A DNA stretch of 7,062 nt from Bacillota bacterium (GCA_021779415.1 JAJYAS010000173.1:1-7062), one strand, 5' to 3'; shown: positions 1 to 5,778, numbered from the stretch's first letter. Numbers and translations: made by a program. Notes: generated from the letters alone by a model not told the origin.

Positions 1-1601
1 GTCTGCTCACTGGGTGAGGAGGCATCATAGGTACAGGATCCCATATCCCAGGTCACGTTCGCCGGTACACTGCCATTATCCGTCACCATCGTCACTGTGG
101 AAGGCAGGCCAAGCGCAGACGCTGTTTTGGCCGTACCGTTAGCTAACCCTGTGATGGCGGTTGGGGTTGTGATGCTGACAAGAGTAACTGGAACTACCAC
201 ACTTTGTGCTGTCCCAAAGGTATATCCGCTCTTCGCTGCCGTGACAGTATACGTTTGACTTGCGCTCAGTGATGCGCTAATCGCATAACTAGCTCCGCTG
301 TCTGTTGTTATTGCTCCTGTAATGCTTATTGCCTGACTTGAACTGTCTAGAAGTGTCAAGTCGCTGGCACTTAAGCCCGCTAGGACCGGAGTCAAAGTCA
401 CTGTAAATCCGGTGCTTGTTGGATAGCTCACTGTCATCGTTACGGCTGTCGGTGCTGCGGGTACTACTACGTTCTGCGCTGTTCCGAAGTCATAGCCGGT
501 ATCCGTTGCCGTGATCGTGTAGGTCTTACCTGCTGTCAACGTTGCGGCAATCGTGTAACTCGAACCATTGTCCGTTGTTGAGGCCGAACTAATTGTCACT
601 GGGGTGCTGCCGTCCAATAGTGTGAAATTATCTACTGTTAAGCCCGCCAGTGCCGGATTCAACGCCACTGTAAATCCGGTGGTTGATGGATTGCTTACCG
701 TCATTGCTTCGCTTGTCGGTGCAATATATAATCCAATTCCGTATGAATTGACATTATTTATATACGGAACTTGATTTAAGCCGTCAAGATCGGCCCTGAA
801 AATCTTTGCTACCGTAGAATGCCAATCAGAAAAATAAATATACCCGTTTATAGGGTCAACTGCAACAGCTCCGGGTGAACCCGTTGAAGAGGAATAAAGA
901 ATCTCTGGCCCTGAGCCGTCCGTTAGATTGGCCATTACAAGATTAAAATTAGGGTTGTAAGCATCCGTAAAATAAATTTTCCCATGAACAGTATCAATTC
1001 CTATCCCTTTTGCATGAACATTCGTGATCAGATCTACCGGATTCCTTCCGTCAAGGTCGGCTCTAATTATTTTTGCTAAATTATAATCTGCGATATAGAT
1101 TTTGCCGCCAACCGGATCAATTGCGATCGCCCTCGGCGCACCTGAAGAAGTGTAGATCGTCTGCGACCCAGAACCGTCCGAAAGATTTGCTCTGACTACG
1201 TTTCCAGACTTAGGCTGTGCATAATAAATGTAGCCGTGAGCCGGGTCCACCGCAATTCCTTCTGCACTGACATTTGTGATAAAAGGGGTATAATCACCAG
1301 AGTTACCATTAAGTGCAACGCTAAAAATCGTTGCCACTGTGGGATTAGGGTCTGAAAAATATATGTGGCTATTTGTGGCATCTACCGCAACGGCATAGGG
1401 ACTTCCAGACCCGGACGTATAAATTACTTTAGGGGTGCTTGGGTTTGATAAATCCGCACTCATCATTTGATATGGGGAATAGGATTGAGTGTAGTAAATC
1501 ATGCTACTAGCATTGGCAGTACCGGCAGAAAGGAAGAAAATTACTGCCATGAGCGGAATGATTTTCTTACCGAGCAACGAGATGATTGCTCGAAGCCTCA
1601 T
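1..1601 (-). CDS. Exported six-bladed YWTD/NHL-like beta-propeller protein with Ig-like repeats (3' end outside window)
   Basis: The frame is open without a stop from ATG at 1601 to the window edge (533 residues visible). An in-frame TAG sits directly before the ATG and an AAGGTGA ribosome binding site lies about 11 nt upstream, which fixes the start. Residues 1-31 form a signal peptide (MRLR, then a hydrophobic core, cleavage after ANA), so the protein is exported. Residues 33-293 hold six repeats with YWTD-like motifs (YYTQ 36-39, YFSD 81-84, YYAQ 126-129, YIAD 169-172, YFTD 210-213, YFSD 256-259), predicting a closed six-bladed propeller. Two similar Ig-like domains follow (about 299-384 and 388-473), then a Big_4-type Ig domain from 475 (LPSTV, VTWDMG). 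Propellers of this kind usually bind proteins or glycans; no catalytic residues are evident. The C-terminus may carry more Ig or surface-anchoring domains, but it is not visible. It follows the collar-domain gene by 126 nt with no convincing terminator between, suggesting cotranscription. Ligand and function are unknown. Confidence 0.85.
   Translation of the reverse strand, partial: MRLRAIISLLGKKIIPLMAVIFFLSAGTANASSMIYYTQSYSPYQMMSADLSNPSTPKVIYTSGSGSPYAVAVDATNSHIYFSDPNPTVATIFSVALNGNSGDYTPFITNVSAEGIAVDPAHGYIYYAQPKSGNVVRANLSDGSGSQTIYTSSGAPRAIAIDPVGGKIYIADYNLAKIIRADLDGRNPVDLITNVHAKGIGIDTVHGKIYFTDAYNPNFNLVMANLTDGSGPEILYSSSTGSPGAVAVDPINGYIYFSDWHSTVAKIFRADLDGLNQVPYINNVNSYGIGLYIAPTSEAMTVSNPSTTGFTVALNPALAGLTVDNFTLLDGSTPVTISSASTTDNGSSYTIAATLTAGKTYTITATDTGYDFGTAQNVVVPAAPTAVTMTVSYPTSTGFTVTLTPVLAGLSASDLTLLDSSSQAISITGAITTDSGASYAISASLSASQTYTVTAAKSGYTFGTAQSVVVPVTLVSITTPTAITGLANGTAKTASALGLPSTVTMVTDNGSVPANVTWDMGSCTYDASSPSEQ
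183..707 (-). repeat. Two tandem Ig-like domain repeats, 89-codon period
   Basis: Residues 299-384 and 388-473 align nearly throughout: both contain TGFTV, LAGL, TLLD, TTD-G-SY, YT-TA and FGTAQ-VVVP in the same order. The shared stretch CACTGTAAATCCGGTG occurs at about 399 and 668. The composition is rich in Thr and Ser with no Cys, typical of extracellular beta-sandwich spacer domains. I do not recognise a specific named family for this pair, unlike the Big_4-like domain that follows it. Confidence 0.75.
723..1505 (-). repeat. Three tandem two-blade units of the propeller
   Basis: The six blades alternate between two types. Blades 1, 3 and 5 end in SGSPYAVAVD, SGAPRAIAID and TGSPGAVAVD. Blades 2 and 4 end in NVSAEGIAVD and NVHAKGIGID, and blade 6 in the diverged NVNSYGIGLY. 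The unit is about 86-89 residues, and similarity persists in DNA (for example CCGTCAAG at 781 and again at 1048, 267 bases apart). This points to growth of the propeller by duplication of blade pairs. Confidence 0.7.
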
Positions 1602-1727
1602 CTATCATCACTTCACCTTCTAAATTTCAATTATTAAAGTTCTCCAATAAAATTCGGCCCTTTTTCGGTATACCATTTGTCTCTTGAGGTTAAAAAACAA
1701 CAGTTTCTCTTTCCCTGTCAAAGCATT

Positions 1728-2363
1728 CTAAGGACGTTGAGGAAATATGCCGTTGAGTGCGATAATATAATGCAGACCCAAATATGGTGGCATTATGTTT
1801 ATCGATTGACCACTTCCGCTTGGGCTGGTCGAACCGTTACTTAACTGAGTATCCGGGGTCCCGGTATCATAGATGTCTATTTCCTGCCTGTCCGGAGTCT
1901 GTGGCTTTGCCAGATACACATTTGACCCTGGTGTGGCGGTAGTCCCTGGACTGGTAGTCGCATTAATTGGGTCTGAGTGACCATGCGCCGGCATATTACC
2001 AGTAGTAAGGGTTACCGTTTCGCTCCCGCCCTGTTGTCCTAAAATAATAGGTGAAAGACCAGGTCCCTGCCGAACGCCAATAGGTATACGCCCCCGCAGA
2101 TCCGGTAAAGCAAACGTAGTTACTCCGTCTCCTCCGTAAGTTGTCCCGAGAAGAGAAAAAAGTGCCTGGTACTGCCCTATCTGAAGTAGTTGACCGTTAC
2201 AATCTGCCCAGTCTTGTGGCGCGAAGTTAAAACCAACCAGCTCAATTTCCCCTATAAACGGTTCCATACCCGCTAAGGCTGGTTTGGGGCCAACCATGTT
2301 AAAGACCAATGCTACACCCAGCATAAGAAACATAACCATAACCGCTCTTAATCGTTTAATCAT
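1728..2363 (-). CDS. Exported phage-tail-collar domain protein (microcystin-dependent protein family)
   Basis: This 211-residue protein belongs to the phage tail collar/MdpB-type family. Residues 34-92 carry the hallmark core (EPFIGEI, CNGQLL, ALFSLLGTTYGGDG, TFALPDLRGR). Residues 112-129 hold GGSETVTLTTGNMPAHGH, and the end has PPYLGLHYIIALNGIFP (about 192-208). Family members resemble short-tail-fibre collars; the cellular role of the bacterial ones is poorly defined. The oddity is an N-terminal extension with a clear signal peptide (MIKRLR, hydrophobic core about 7-24, cleavage after ALA at 31); most family members I know begin directly at the collar domain. A perfect AAGGAGG lies 7 nt before the ATG. 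It sits 49 nt after the DUF2442 gene and upstream of the exported propeller gene. No other phage structural gene is present, so a prophage remnant is unlikely. I infer an extracellular or cell-surface product. Confidence 0.9.
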   Translation of the reverse strand: MIKRLRAVMVMFLMLGVALVFNMVGPKPALAGMEPFIGEIELVGFNFAPQDWADCNGQLLQIGQYQALFSLLGTTYGGDGVTTFALPDLRGRIPIGVRQGPGLSPIILGQQGGSETVTLTTGNMPAHGHSDPINATTSPGTTATPGSNVYLAKPQTPDRQEIDIYDTGTPDTQLSNGSTSPSGSGQSINIMPPYLGLHYIIALNGIFPQRP

Positions 2364-2381
2364 TACAATTCCTCCTTAATT

Positions 2382-2396
2382 TTGCTTTCTAAGCAA
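2382..2396 (-). other. Small stem-loop just upstream of the collar-gene ribosome binding site
   Basis: TTGCTT and AAGCAA form a 6-bp stem with a 3-nt loop, ending 4 nt before the AAGGAGG sequence (2371-2377). It lies in the 49-nt gap after the DUF2442 gene. It could shape translation or protect processed mRNA, but the stem is short and may have no role. Confidence 0.3.
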
Positions 2397-2412
2397 TTCG
2401 AAAATTCCAAGT

Positions 2413-2646
2413 TCACTCCTTTTGAGCCAACTGGAAAACCTCACTGACTGAGATTTCGATTTCGTTGTCCCACCGAATAAAGATTCCATCTGTGGTTGCC
2501 GTTTTAAAAAACTGTTTGTCCGAAAGCAATCCAAACCTCACAGTCTGAAGCCTGCTTTCTAGGTTCAGGGTTATACTGCTGCCATTGTCTAAAAGTACCT
2601 CTAAGCGGTAGTCCTCCTTGGGCACCACACTTTTTATACGACTCAT
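2413..2646 (-). CDS. DUF2442 domain protein
   Basis: This 77-residue soluble protein matches the DUF2442 pattern across its full length: RIKSVVPKEDYRLEVLLDNG at the N-terminus, a central L-pattern with SDKQFFKTA, and GIFIRWDNEIEIS near the end. The start ATG has a strong purine-rich binding site (AAGGGGGGA, 2651-2659) about 4 nt upstream. The family is small and of unknown function; it is often found beside DUF4160 genes in pairs suggested to resemble toxin-antitoxin modules. No DUF4160 partner is visible here, so this copy is an orphan. It is the first gene of the probable three-gene unit with the exported collar and propeller proteins, and has no signal peptide, so it would act in the cytoplasm. 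Its relation to the exported products is unknown. Confidence 0.8.
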   Translation of the reverse strand: MSRIKSVVPKEDYRLEVLLDNGSSITLNLESRLQTVRFGLLSDKQFFKTATTDGIFIRWDNEIEISVSEVFQLAQKE

Positions 2647-2665
2647 TTCATCCCCCCTTAATTAC

Positions 2666-2705
2666 AAAATCCACCATACAATAATATTATTGTACAGTGG
2701 ATTTT
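2666..2705 (-). terminator. Long hairpin between the LuxR gene and DUF2442 (terminator or 5' leader structure)
   Basis: The outer arms AAAATCCAC and GTGGATTTT and the inner arms TACAATAAT and ATTATTGTA are perfectly complementary. Between them lies a dinucleotide that is CA/CA on the plus strand, a mismatch, but TG/TG on the minus strand, where both positions form G-U wobbles. The minus-strand RNA can therefore form an almost uninterrupted 20-bp arm pair, which supports a role in leftward transcripts. The T8 tract lies on the plus side; the minus side has only TTTTG, so it is a weak terminator for the LuxR gene. It could equally be a leader hairpin of the DUF2442 unit. Confidence 0.55.
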
Positions 2706-2710
2706 TTTTG

Positions 2711-2740
2711 TTTTATATCACCCAGTGGGTAATCTTTTTT
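2711..2740 (-). promoter_or_regulatory. Possible promoter and operator for the DUF2442-collar-propeller unit
   Basis: On the minus strand a TATAAA -10-like box (2712-2717) is preceded, inside the would-be spacer, by the palindrome ACCCACTGGGT (2720-2730; 5-bp arms, one-base centre). No good -35 is seen, only an A-rich tract at the right distance. A start near 2704 would make the hairpin at 2666-2705 the first element of the mRNA. This arrangement would suit an activator-dependent promoter, but nothing proves transcription starts here. Confidence 0.35.
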
Positions 2741-2760
2741 TAGTTTTTAATAATTTTGTA

Positions 2761-5238
2761 TCAAAAATACTGTTTCAAAAGAGCCCGAGAGTTCACGCCC
2801 AGTTTCCCAAAGATACTTTTGAGCAAGGCTTTGACGGTATTGGGGGAAATATACAATTTATCTCCTATTTGTTTATTGTTGAGCCCGTCAGCGGCAAGCA
2901 GGGCAATTTGAAGCTCCCTTTCCGTAAGCTTTGGTTTTTCCTCTCCTGAAAAGTTCTCCTTAATCATTTGCTCGACCGACTTCTGATAAACTTGATAAAG
3001 CTCCAATATTCTTGTAATATCCTTACCATATATGCCTTGCCTGCTTAATTTTCCCAGTAAGGTCTTTATATAATCACAGTTTTCTACAAAGGGCATATAC
3101 ACCTGGTCTGGCATGGCAATGTCCAACGCTTTTAAAAGTTCGGATAATGCCTCTTTCTCCCGAAAGATATTTTGGTTGGCCGCCGCAAGGTATATATAGG
3201 TATAAATCTGCCCCAGCAAGTTTGGAAAAGCTGAGGCCAATCCGATAAAATGTTCGGAACTGCCGATAAGCTTGGAATACTCACCTTCTATTAGCAGGGT
3301 CCTTCCGTATACAATATTAATCATCGCCAGCACCGGAAAAGGCAGGCGGTTATTTTCAAAATCACCTTGGACAATCCAGCGGGGAATCTTATTTTCTTGC
3401 TTAAGAAGAGAGTACACAAAGCCTTCACATAAACCAATCGTATAGATAAACTGGTTTTCTAATCGATTCGTAATATTCTCACGCATTTTCCGAAGATGTT
3501 CCAACACGAGAGGAAAATCGCCTTTCGCAAAAGCAAGCCGCATTTGCAGGAAATCAGCGCAGAGCATAATTCCTGTCTGCTGATTGGACTGTGCTTTATA
3601 TAGGGCCTTGATTACAGTAATTTCGGCATTTGTAAAATCAGCCATGTTAAAATATCTTTCGGCCTCCATGATATATTCCGCACCGTTGCCATAGTTGTTT
3701 GTCAACGAATAATAATATTTAAGCGTTTTTTTCATGATACTTACATGATCCGCGAGCCTGCCGCTTTCTCTGTAGAACATATACATGACAGAGGGAGAAC
3801 CGAACGTCCAGCTCCCGGTAGGAATATATATTGATGAAGGCTTGCTCAGCAATCCAAAGGCCTTTTGATGGTGTTCCGACATCTTGGCGATATCATTATA
3901 TTTTGTAAAACTCTGCAAAAGCTCAAATTCCCCTAATAAATTATTTCTGGCCTCATCATTCAAGCTTTCATCAGCTACTAAACTTTGCCCAATTTCACTG
4001 CAAACCTTGTTGAATAAGGCCATTTCATTAAATGATAAGAAAGTCATCCCATACAAAATTAAGGCAACGGGATACCTCATTCTGATATCCTCCGGGCATT
4101 CCGTATAATGCTTAATGAGCAAATCCTTTTTCTCTCCGTCGATGGATTTCAACATGTCTTTTTCCGTCGCTTCCAGCATTTGATCAAAACACTCCGCCTG
4201 ATAAAAATAATCCATTGCCTTAAGATAATCACCTTTTTTCATATACCATTGCGCCACTCTTTGATATACACCTTGCCGGTCGTGTTTTTCCTTGCTGGCG
4301 AACCTGTCTCTTAAGAAGTTGGCGAAGATATTATGAATTTGATAGGTCCCAATCCTTGGATCATATTTTACAAAGGCATTCTTATTGGTAATTTCGCTTA
4401 ATAATACACCGGTATTCTCTTGCTCCCACATGTAGGAGGCTTGTTCAAGAGTAAAGCTGTCAAAAATACACATGGTAATAAAAAAATCCTTGATCTCGCC
4501 GGGGAAAGGTGTGAAGACAGCTTTTTCAATGAGTTTATTGACATTCGTTGTATGAAAAAAACTTCCTTCTTCGATAAAGCTTAGCATGACCATGTACAGG
4601 GCACTAATCCATCCCTCGGTATGGGAATACAGATTATCTGCTTCAGTATCCTTTATATAGATTCCGCATAGCTTGTAATATTTCATTATTTCCACAGGCC
4701 TGAGCTCAAAAGTTTCCTTGGTTATGTGCTGCAAATAGCCCTTTAGACTTAATTCGCTAAGGTTCGGGAACTCTGTGTATCGGGCAGTCAAGACAATGGG
4801 GAGATTGATTATTTCATTTTTCACCAATGACTCAATAAAGCCATTGACCTCCAAACTGTCAATTAAGTGGTAATCATCAACTACTAGCACGGTACCCTCA
4901 GGGACCTCAATGTCTTCAATAATATTCAGGGCTTCCTGAAGCACAACACTTTCATTGGGAAATCCAAGCCGCAAAAGGCTCTGCGAGCGAGGGCCGTCCA
5001 ACTCGCTGAGCAGACGGCAGAATCCGCTCCAGAAGCCGGTAATAGAGTTATCAAATATATTTTTCCACAGTATGTTCGCATCGGAGTTGTTGAGATGTTC
5101 CTTGACAGCAGTGGTCTTCCCATAGCCCATCGGTGCTTCGACAATGGTAAGGGGATAATCAAAGATACTTTTCATAGCCGCTGTTATCCGCTCCGGAAAA
5201 TATAGGCTTCTTGTTTTGTCCTTTTGAGGTTTCCGCAT
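2761..5238 (-). CDS. LAL/MalT-like LuxR-family ATP-dependent transcriptional regulator
   Basis: This 825-residue protein has the full layout of large ATP-binding LuxR (LAL) regulators. It has a P-loop APMGYGKT at 35-42 and a Walker B TVLVVDD ending in D121-D122. A sensor-like IVLTAR follows at 148-153. IHNIFANFLRDRF (about 301-313) is a winged-helix-like segment typical of MalT-type STAND proteins. A long alpha-helical TPR-like region runs from about 330 to 740, and a C-terminal LuxR HTH spans 770-822 (KLTERELQIALLAADG, NNKQIGDKL, ISPNTVKALLKSIFGKLGVNSR). In this family inducer binding to the repeat region drives ATP-dependent oligomerisation and promoter activation; the inducer here is unknown. 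All key motifs look intact. The ribosome binding site is weak (AGGG about 10 nt before ATG). It lies immediately downstream of a signal-rich region and upstream of the exported-protein genes, its likeliest targets by position. Confidence 0.92.
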   Translation of the reverse strand: MRKPQKDKTRSLYFPERITAAMKSIFDYPLTIVEAPMGYGKTTAVKEHLNNSDANILWKNIFDNSITGFWSGFCRLLSELDGPRSQSLLRLGFPNESVVLQEALNIIEDIEVPEGTVLVVDDYHLIDSLEVNGFIESLVKNEIINLPIVLTARYTEFPNLSELSLKGYLQHITKETFELRPVEIMKYYKLCGIYIKDTEADNLYSHTEGWISALYMVMLSFIEEGSFFHTTNVNKLIEKAVFTPFPGEIKDFFITMCIFDSFTLEQASYMWEQENTGVLLSEITNKNAFVKYDPRIGTYQIHNIFANFLRDRFASKEKHDRQGVYQRVAQWYMKKGDYLKAMDYFYQAECFDQMLEATEKDMLKSIDGEKKDLLIKHYTECPEDIRMRYPVALILYGMTFLSFNEMALFNKVCSEIGQSLVADESLNDEARNNLLGEFELLQSFTKYNDIAKMSEHHQKAFGLLSKPSSIYIPTGSWTFGSPSVMYMFYRESGRLADHVSIMKKTLKYYYSLTNNYGNGAEYIMEAERYFNMADFTNAEITVIKALYKAQSNQQTGIMLCADFLQMRLAFAKGDFPLVLEHLRKMRENITNRLENQFIYTIGLCEGFVYSLLKQENKIPRWIVQGDFENNRLPFPVLAMINIVYGRTLLIEGEYSKLIGSSEHFIGLASAFPNLLGQIYTYIYLAAANQNIFREKEALSELLKALDIAMPDQVYMPFVENCDYIKTLLGKLSRQGIYGKDITRILELYQVYQKSVEQMIKENFSGEEKPKLTERELQIALLAADGLNNKQIGDKLYISPNTVKALLKSIFGKLGVNSRALLKQYF

Positions 5239-5243
5239 TTTGG

Positions 5244-5453
5244 TTACCCTACTTTCGTTTTCAACAAATTTCCAACCAATTCATTATCTGGAATTCTACA
5301 TATTTCATTGATTTCCTGCTCGACTTGTGTAGTCAATTGACCAACTTTTTTATATAAGCTATCGTTTTCCCGCTCCTGATCCCTAACTTTCTCCTGCAAT
5401 ATTCGTGAATTATGTATGGAGAAAAGGTTAATAAACAAAAAAACTCCCCACAT
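5244..5453 (-). pseudogene. Short coiled-coil reading frame resembling the tail of IS3-family OrfA
   Basis: The frame reads 69 codons and ends 5 nt before the LuxR gene start. Residues about 27-45 (ERENDSLYKKVGQLTTQVE) resemble the leucine-zipper tail of IS3-family transposase OrfA, which normally continues WLKK; here it diverges into QEINEICRIPDN. The rest is not recognisable, and no OrfB or clear IS end is seen nearby. The only ATG lies in the loop of a terminator hairpin (5444-5463) and has a pyrimidine-rich upstream with no ribosome binding site, so I doubt that this is translated as a gene. It is most likely an insertion-sequence scrap left beside the regulator. Alternatives are a small coiled-coil protein with another start, or chance. 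The resemblance is from memory of the family and was not searched. Confidence 0.35.
5402..5434 (-). promoter_or_regulatory. Weak candidate promoter for the LuxR gene
   Basis: On the minus strand TTGTTT is followed after 18 nt by CATAAT, which differs from the consensus -10 at one base. It lies just past the T7 tail of the terminator at 5437-5463 and about 165 nt before the LuxR start. The -35 is poor, and part of it is the end of the T-tract. I list it because the gene otherwise sits behind two terminators. Confidence 0.25.
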
Positions 5454-5463
5454 TTGGAGGGAG
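5437..5463 (-). terminator. Intrinsic terminator, second of a tandem pair
   Basis: Leftward RNA forms CTCCC pairing with GGGAG (5444-5448 with 5459-5463). A two-base bulge and an inner CA/TG pair close a 4-nt loop, and a run of seven T follows (5437-5443). It would stop transcripts entering from the right before they reach the LuxR gene. Its flank GGAGGGAGA (plus strand) is repeated at the other terminator 154 bases away. Confidence 0.6.
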
Positions 5464-5590
5464 ATAAGAAGGTGTTGTAGAAAACAATTTCATAATGTTT
5501 GATTTACGAAGGAGAAACCTCCAGATTCTAGTAATTTTTAATGAAACTTGTGGGTTCTATTCCAGATCCGCTAGAACCTTTCTTTGCTCA

Positions 5591-5616
5591 TAAAAAAATT
5601 CCCTCGCTAGGAGGGA
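5591..5616 (-). terminator. Intrinsic terminator, first of a tandem pair
   Basis: On the minus strand TCCCTC pairs with GAGGGA around a 5-nt loop (6-bp perfect stem, 5600-5605 with 5611-5616), followed by A and seven T (5592-5598). It is a textbook rho-independent terminator facing left. No protein-coding gene ends in the 345 bases upstream of it, which suggests that it ends a short noncoding transcript or acts as an attenuator. Confidence 0.75.
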
Positions 5617-5687
5617 GAGTGGAGGAGGAAAGTGAAAAGAAAGTCTATATTTCAACCGTAAAACTACAGGTGTTTATCTCTTGTAAT
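5591..5687 (-). ncRNA. Candidate small RNA with CCUCC (anti-Shine-Dalgarno) motifs
   Basis: A -10-like box with an upstream direct repeat (5694-5722) and the terminator at 5591-5616 would delimit a leftward RNA of about 95 nt. It has no start codon with a ribosome binding site and no evident peptide. Its 3' half is a C/U-rich tract (complement of 5610-5643) containing CCTCCTCC and CTCCCTCC just before the terminator. That tract is complementary to GGAGG ribosome binding sites, as in known C-rich Firmicute small RNAs. The alternative is the attenuated 5' leader of the LuxR gene. No known RNA family was recognised. Confidence 0.35.
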
Positions 5688-5703
5688 TACTATAGTATAA
5701 ACA
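5671..5703. promoter_or_regulatory. Inverted repeat TGTTTAT-N19-ATAAACA flanking the candidate -10
   Basis: Two perfect 7-bp inverted arms (5671-5677 and 5697-5703) bracket the presumed transcription start region and overlap the -10 box TATACT. This could be an operator for a dimeric repressor. The spacing is long and the arms are AT-rich, so chance is possible. Confidence 0.3.
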
Positions 5704-5722
5704 TGTGACCGTTCCGTGACCC
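5694..5722 (-). promoter_or_regulatory. Candidate activator-dependent promoter with an 11-bp direct repeat
   Basis: On the plus strand GTGACC occurs at 5705-5710 and 5716-5721 with a 5-base spacer, giving an 11-bp period, one helical turn. Read leftward, the repeat GGTCAC-N5-GGTCAC sits just before TATACT (5694-5699), a good -10, and covers the place where a poor -35 (GGGTCA, 5717-5722) would be. OmpR/PhoB-type response regulators bind direct repeats of this geometry over weak -35 regions. The specific regulator cannot be named. Confidence 0.45.
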
Positions 5723-5778
5723 GTATATGAAGAAAATGTTAAGCCCTATGATGGACATCATCTGATATACTTCGAAAC

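Noticed and set aside
1602..1727. TTGACA-like sequence (TGTCAA at 1716-1721, plus strand) as a promoter for the propeller gene, and a weak ACAG/CTGT stem as a terminator after the collar gene
   Set aside because: No -10 lies at 16-19 nt from the TTGACA, and the stem has only 4 bp with an 11-nt loop; readthrough cotranscription is simpler.
1728..2363. Prophage tail region
   Set aside because: Only one collar-domain gene is present, it carries a signal peptide, and no other phage genes surround it.
2702..2740. Plus-strand terminator reading for the 2666-2705 hairpin because of its T8 tract
   Set aside because: No plus-strand gene ends upstream of it, and the plus-strand RNA has an internal mismatch that the minus-strand RNA does not.
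5495..5590. Plus-strand 31-codon frame from ATG at 5495
   Set aside because: No ribosome binding site at a usable distance and no family resemblance; it lies within the structured tandem-terminator region and is probably chance.
5454..5590. Terminal inverted repeat of an insertion sequence
   Set aside because: No matching pair of ends or target duplication was found around the IS3-like scrap, so no mobile-element boundary can be given.
5437..5640. T-box or c-di-GMP riboswitch before the LuxR gene
   Set aside because: No T-box specifier/AGTA-I or TGGN core, and no GEMM core bases, could be found; only generic hairpins are visible.
5621..5665. Plus-strand GGAGGAGG followed by GTG as a small gene start
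   Set aside because: The frame stops after 9 codons; the G-rich stretch is better explained as the complement of the C/U-rich tract and terminator flank.
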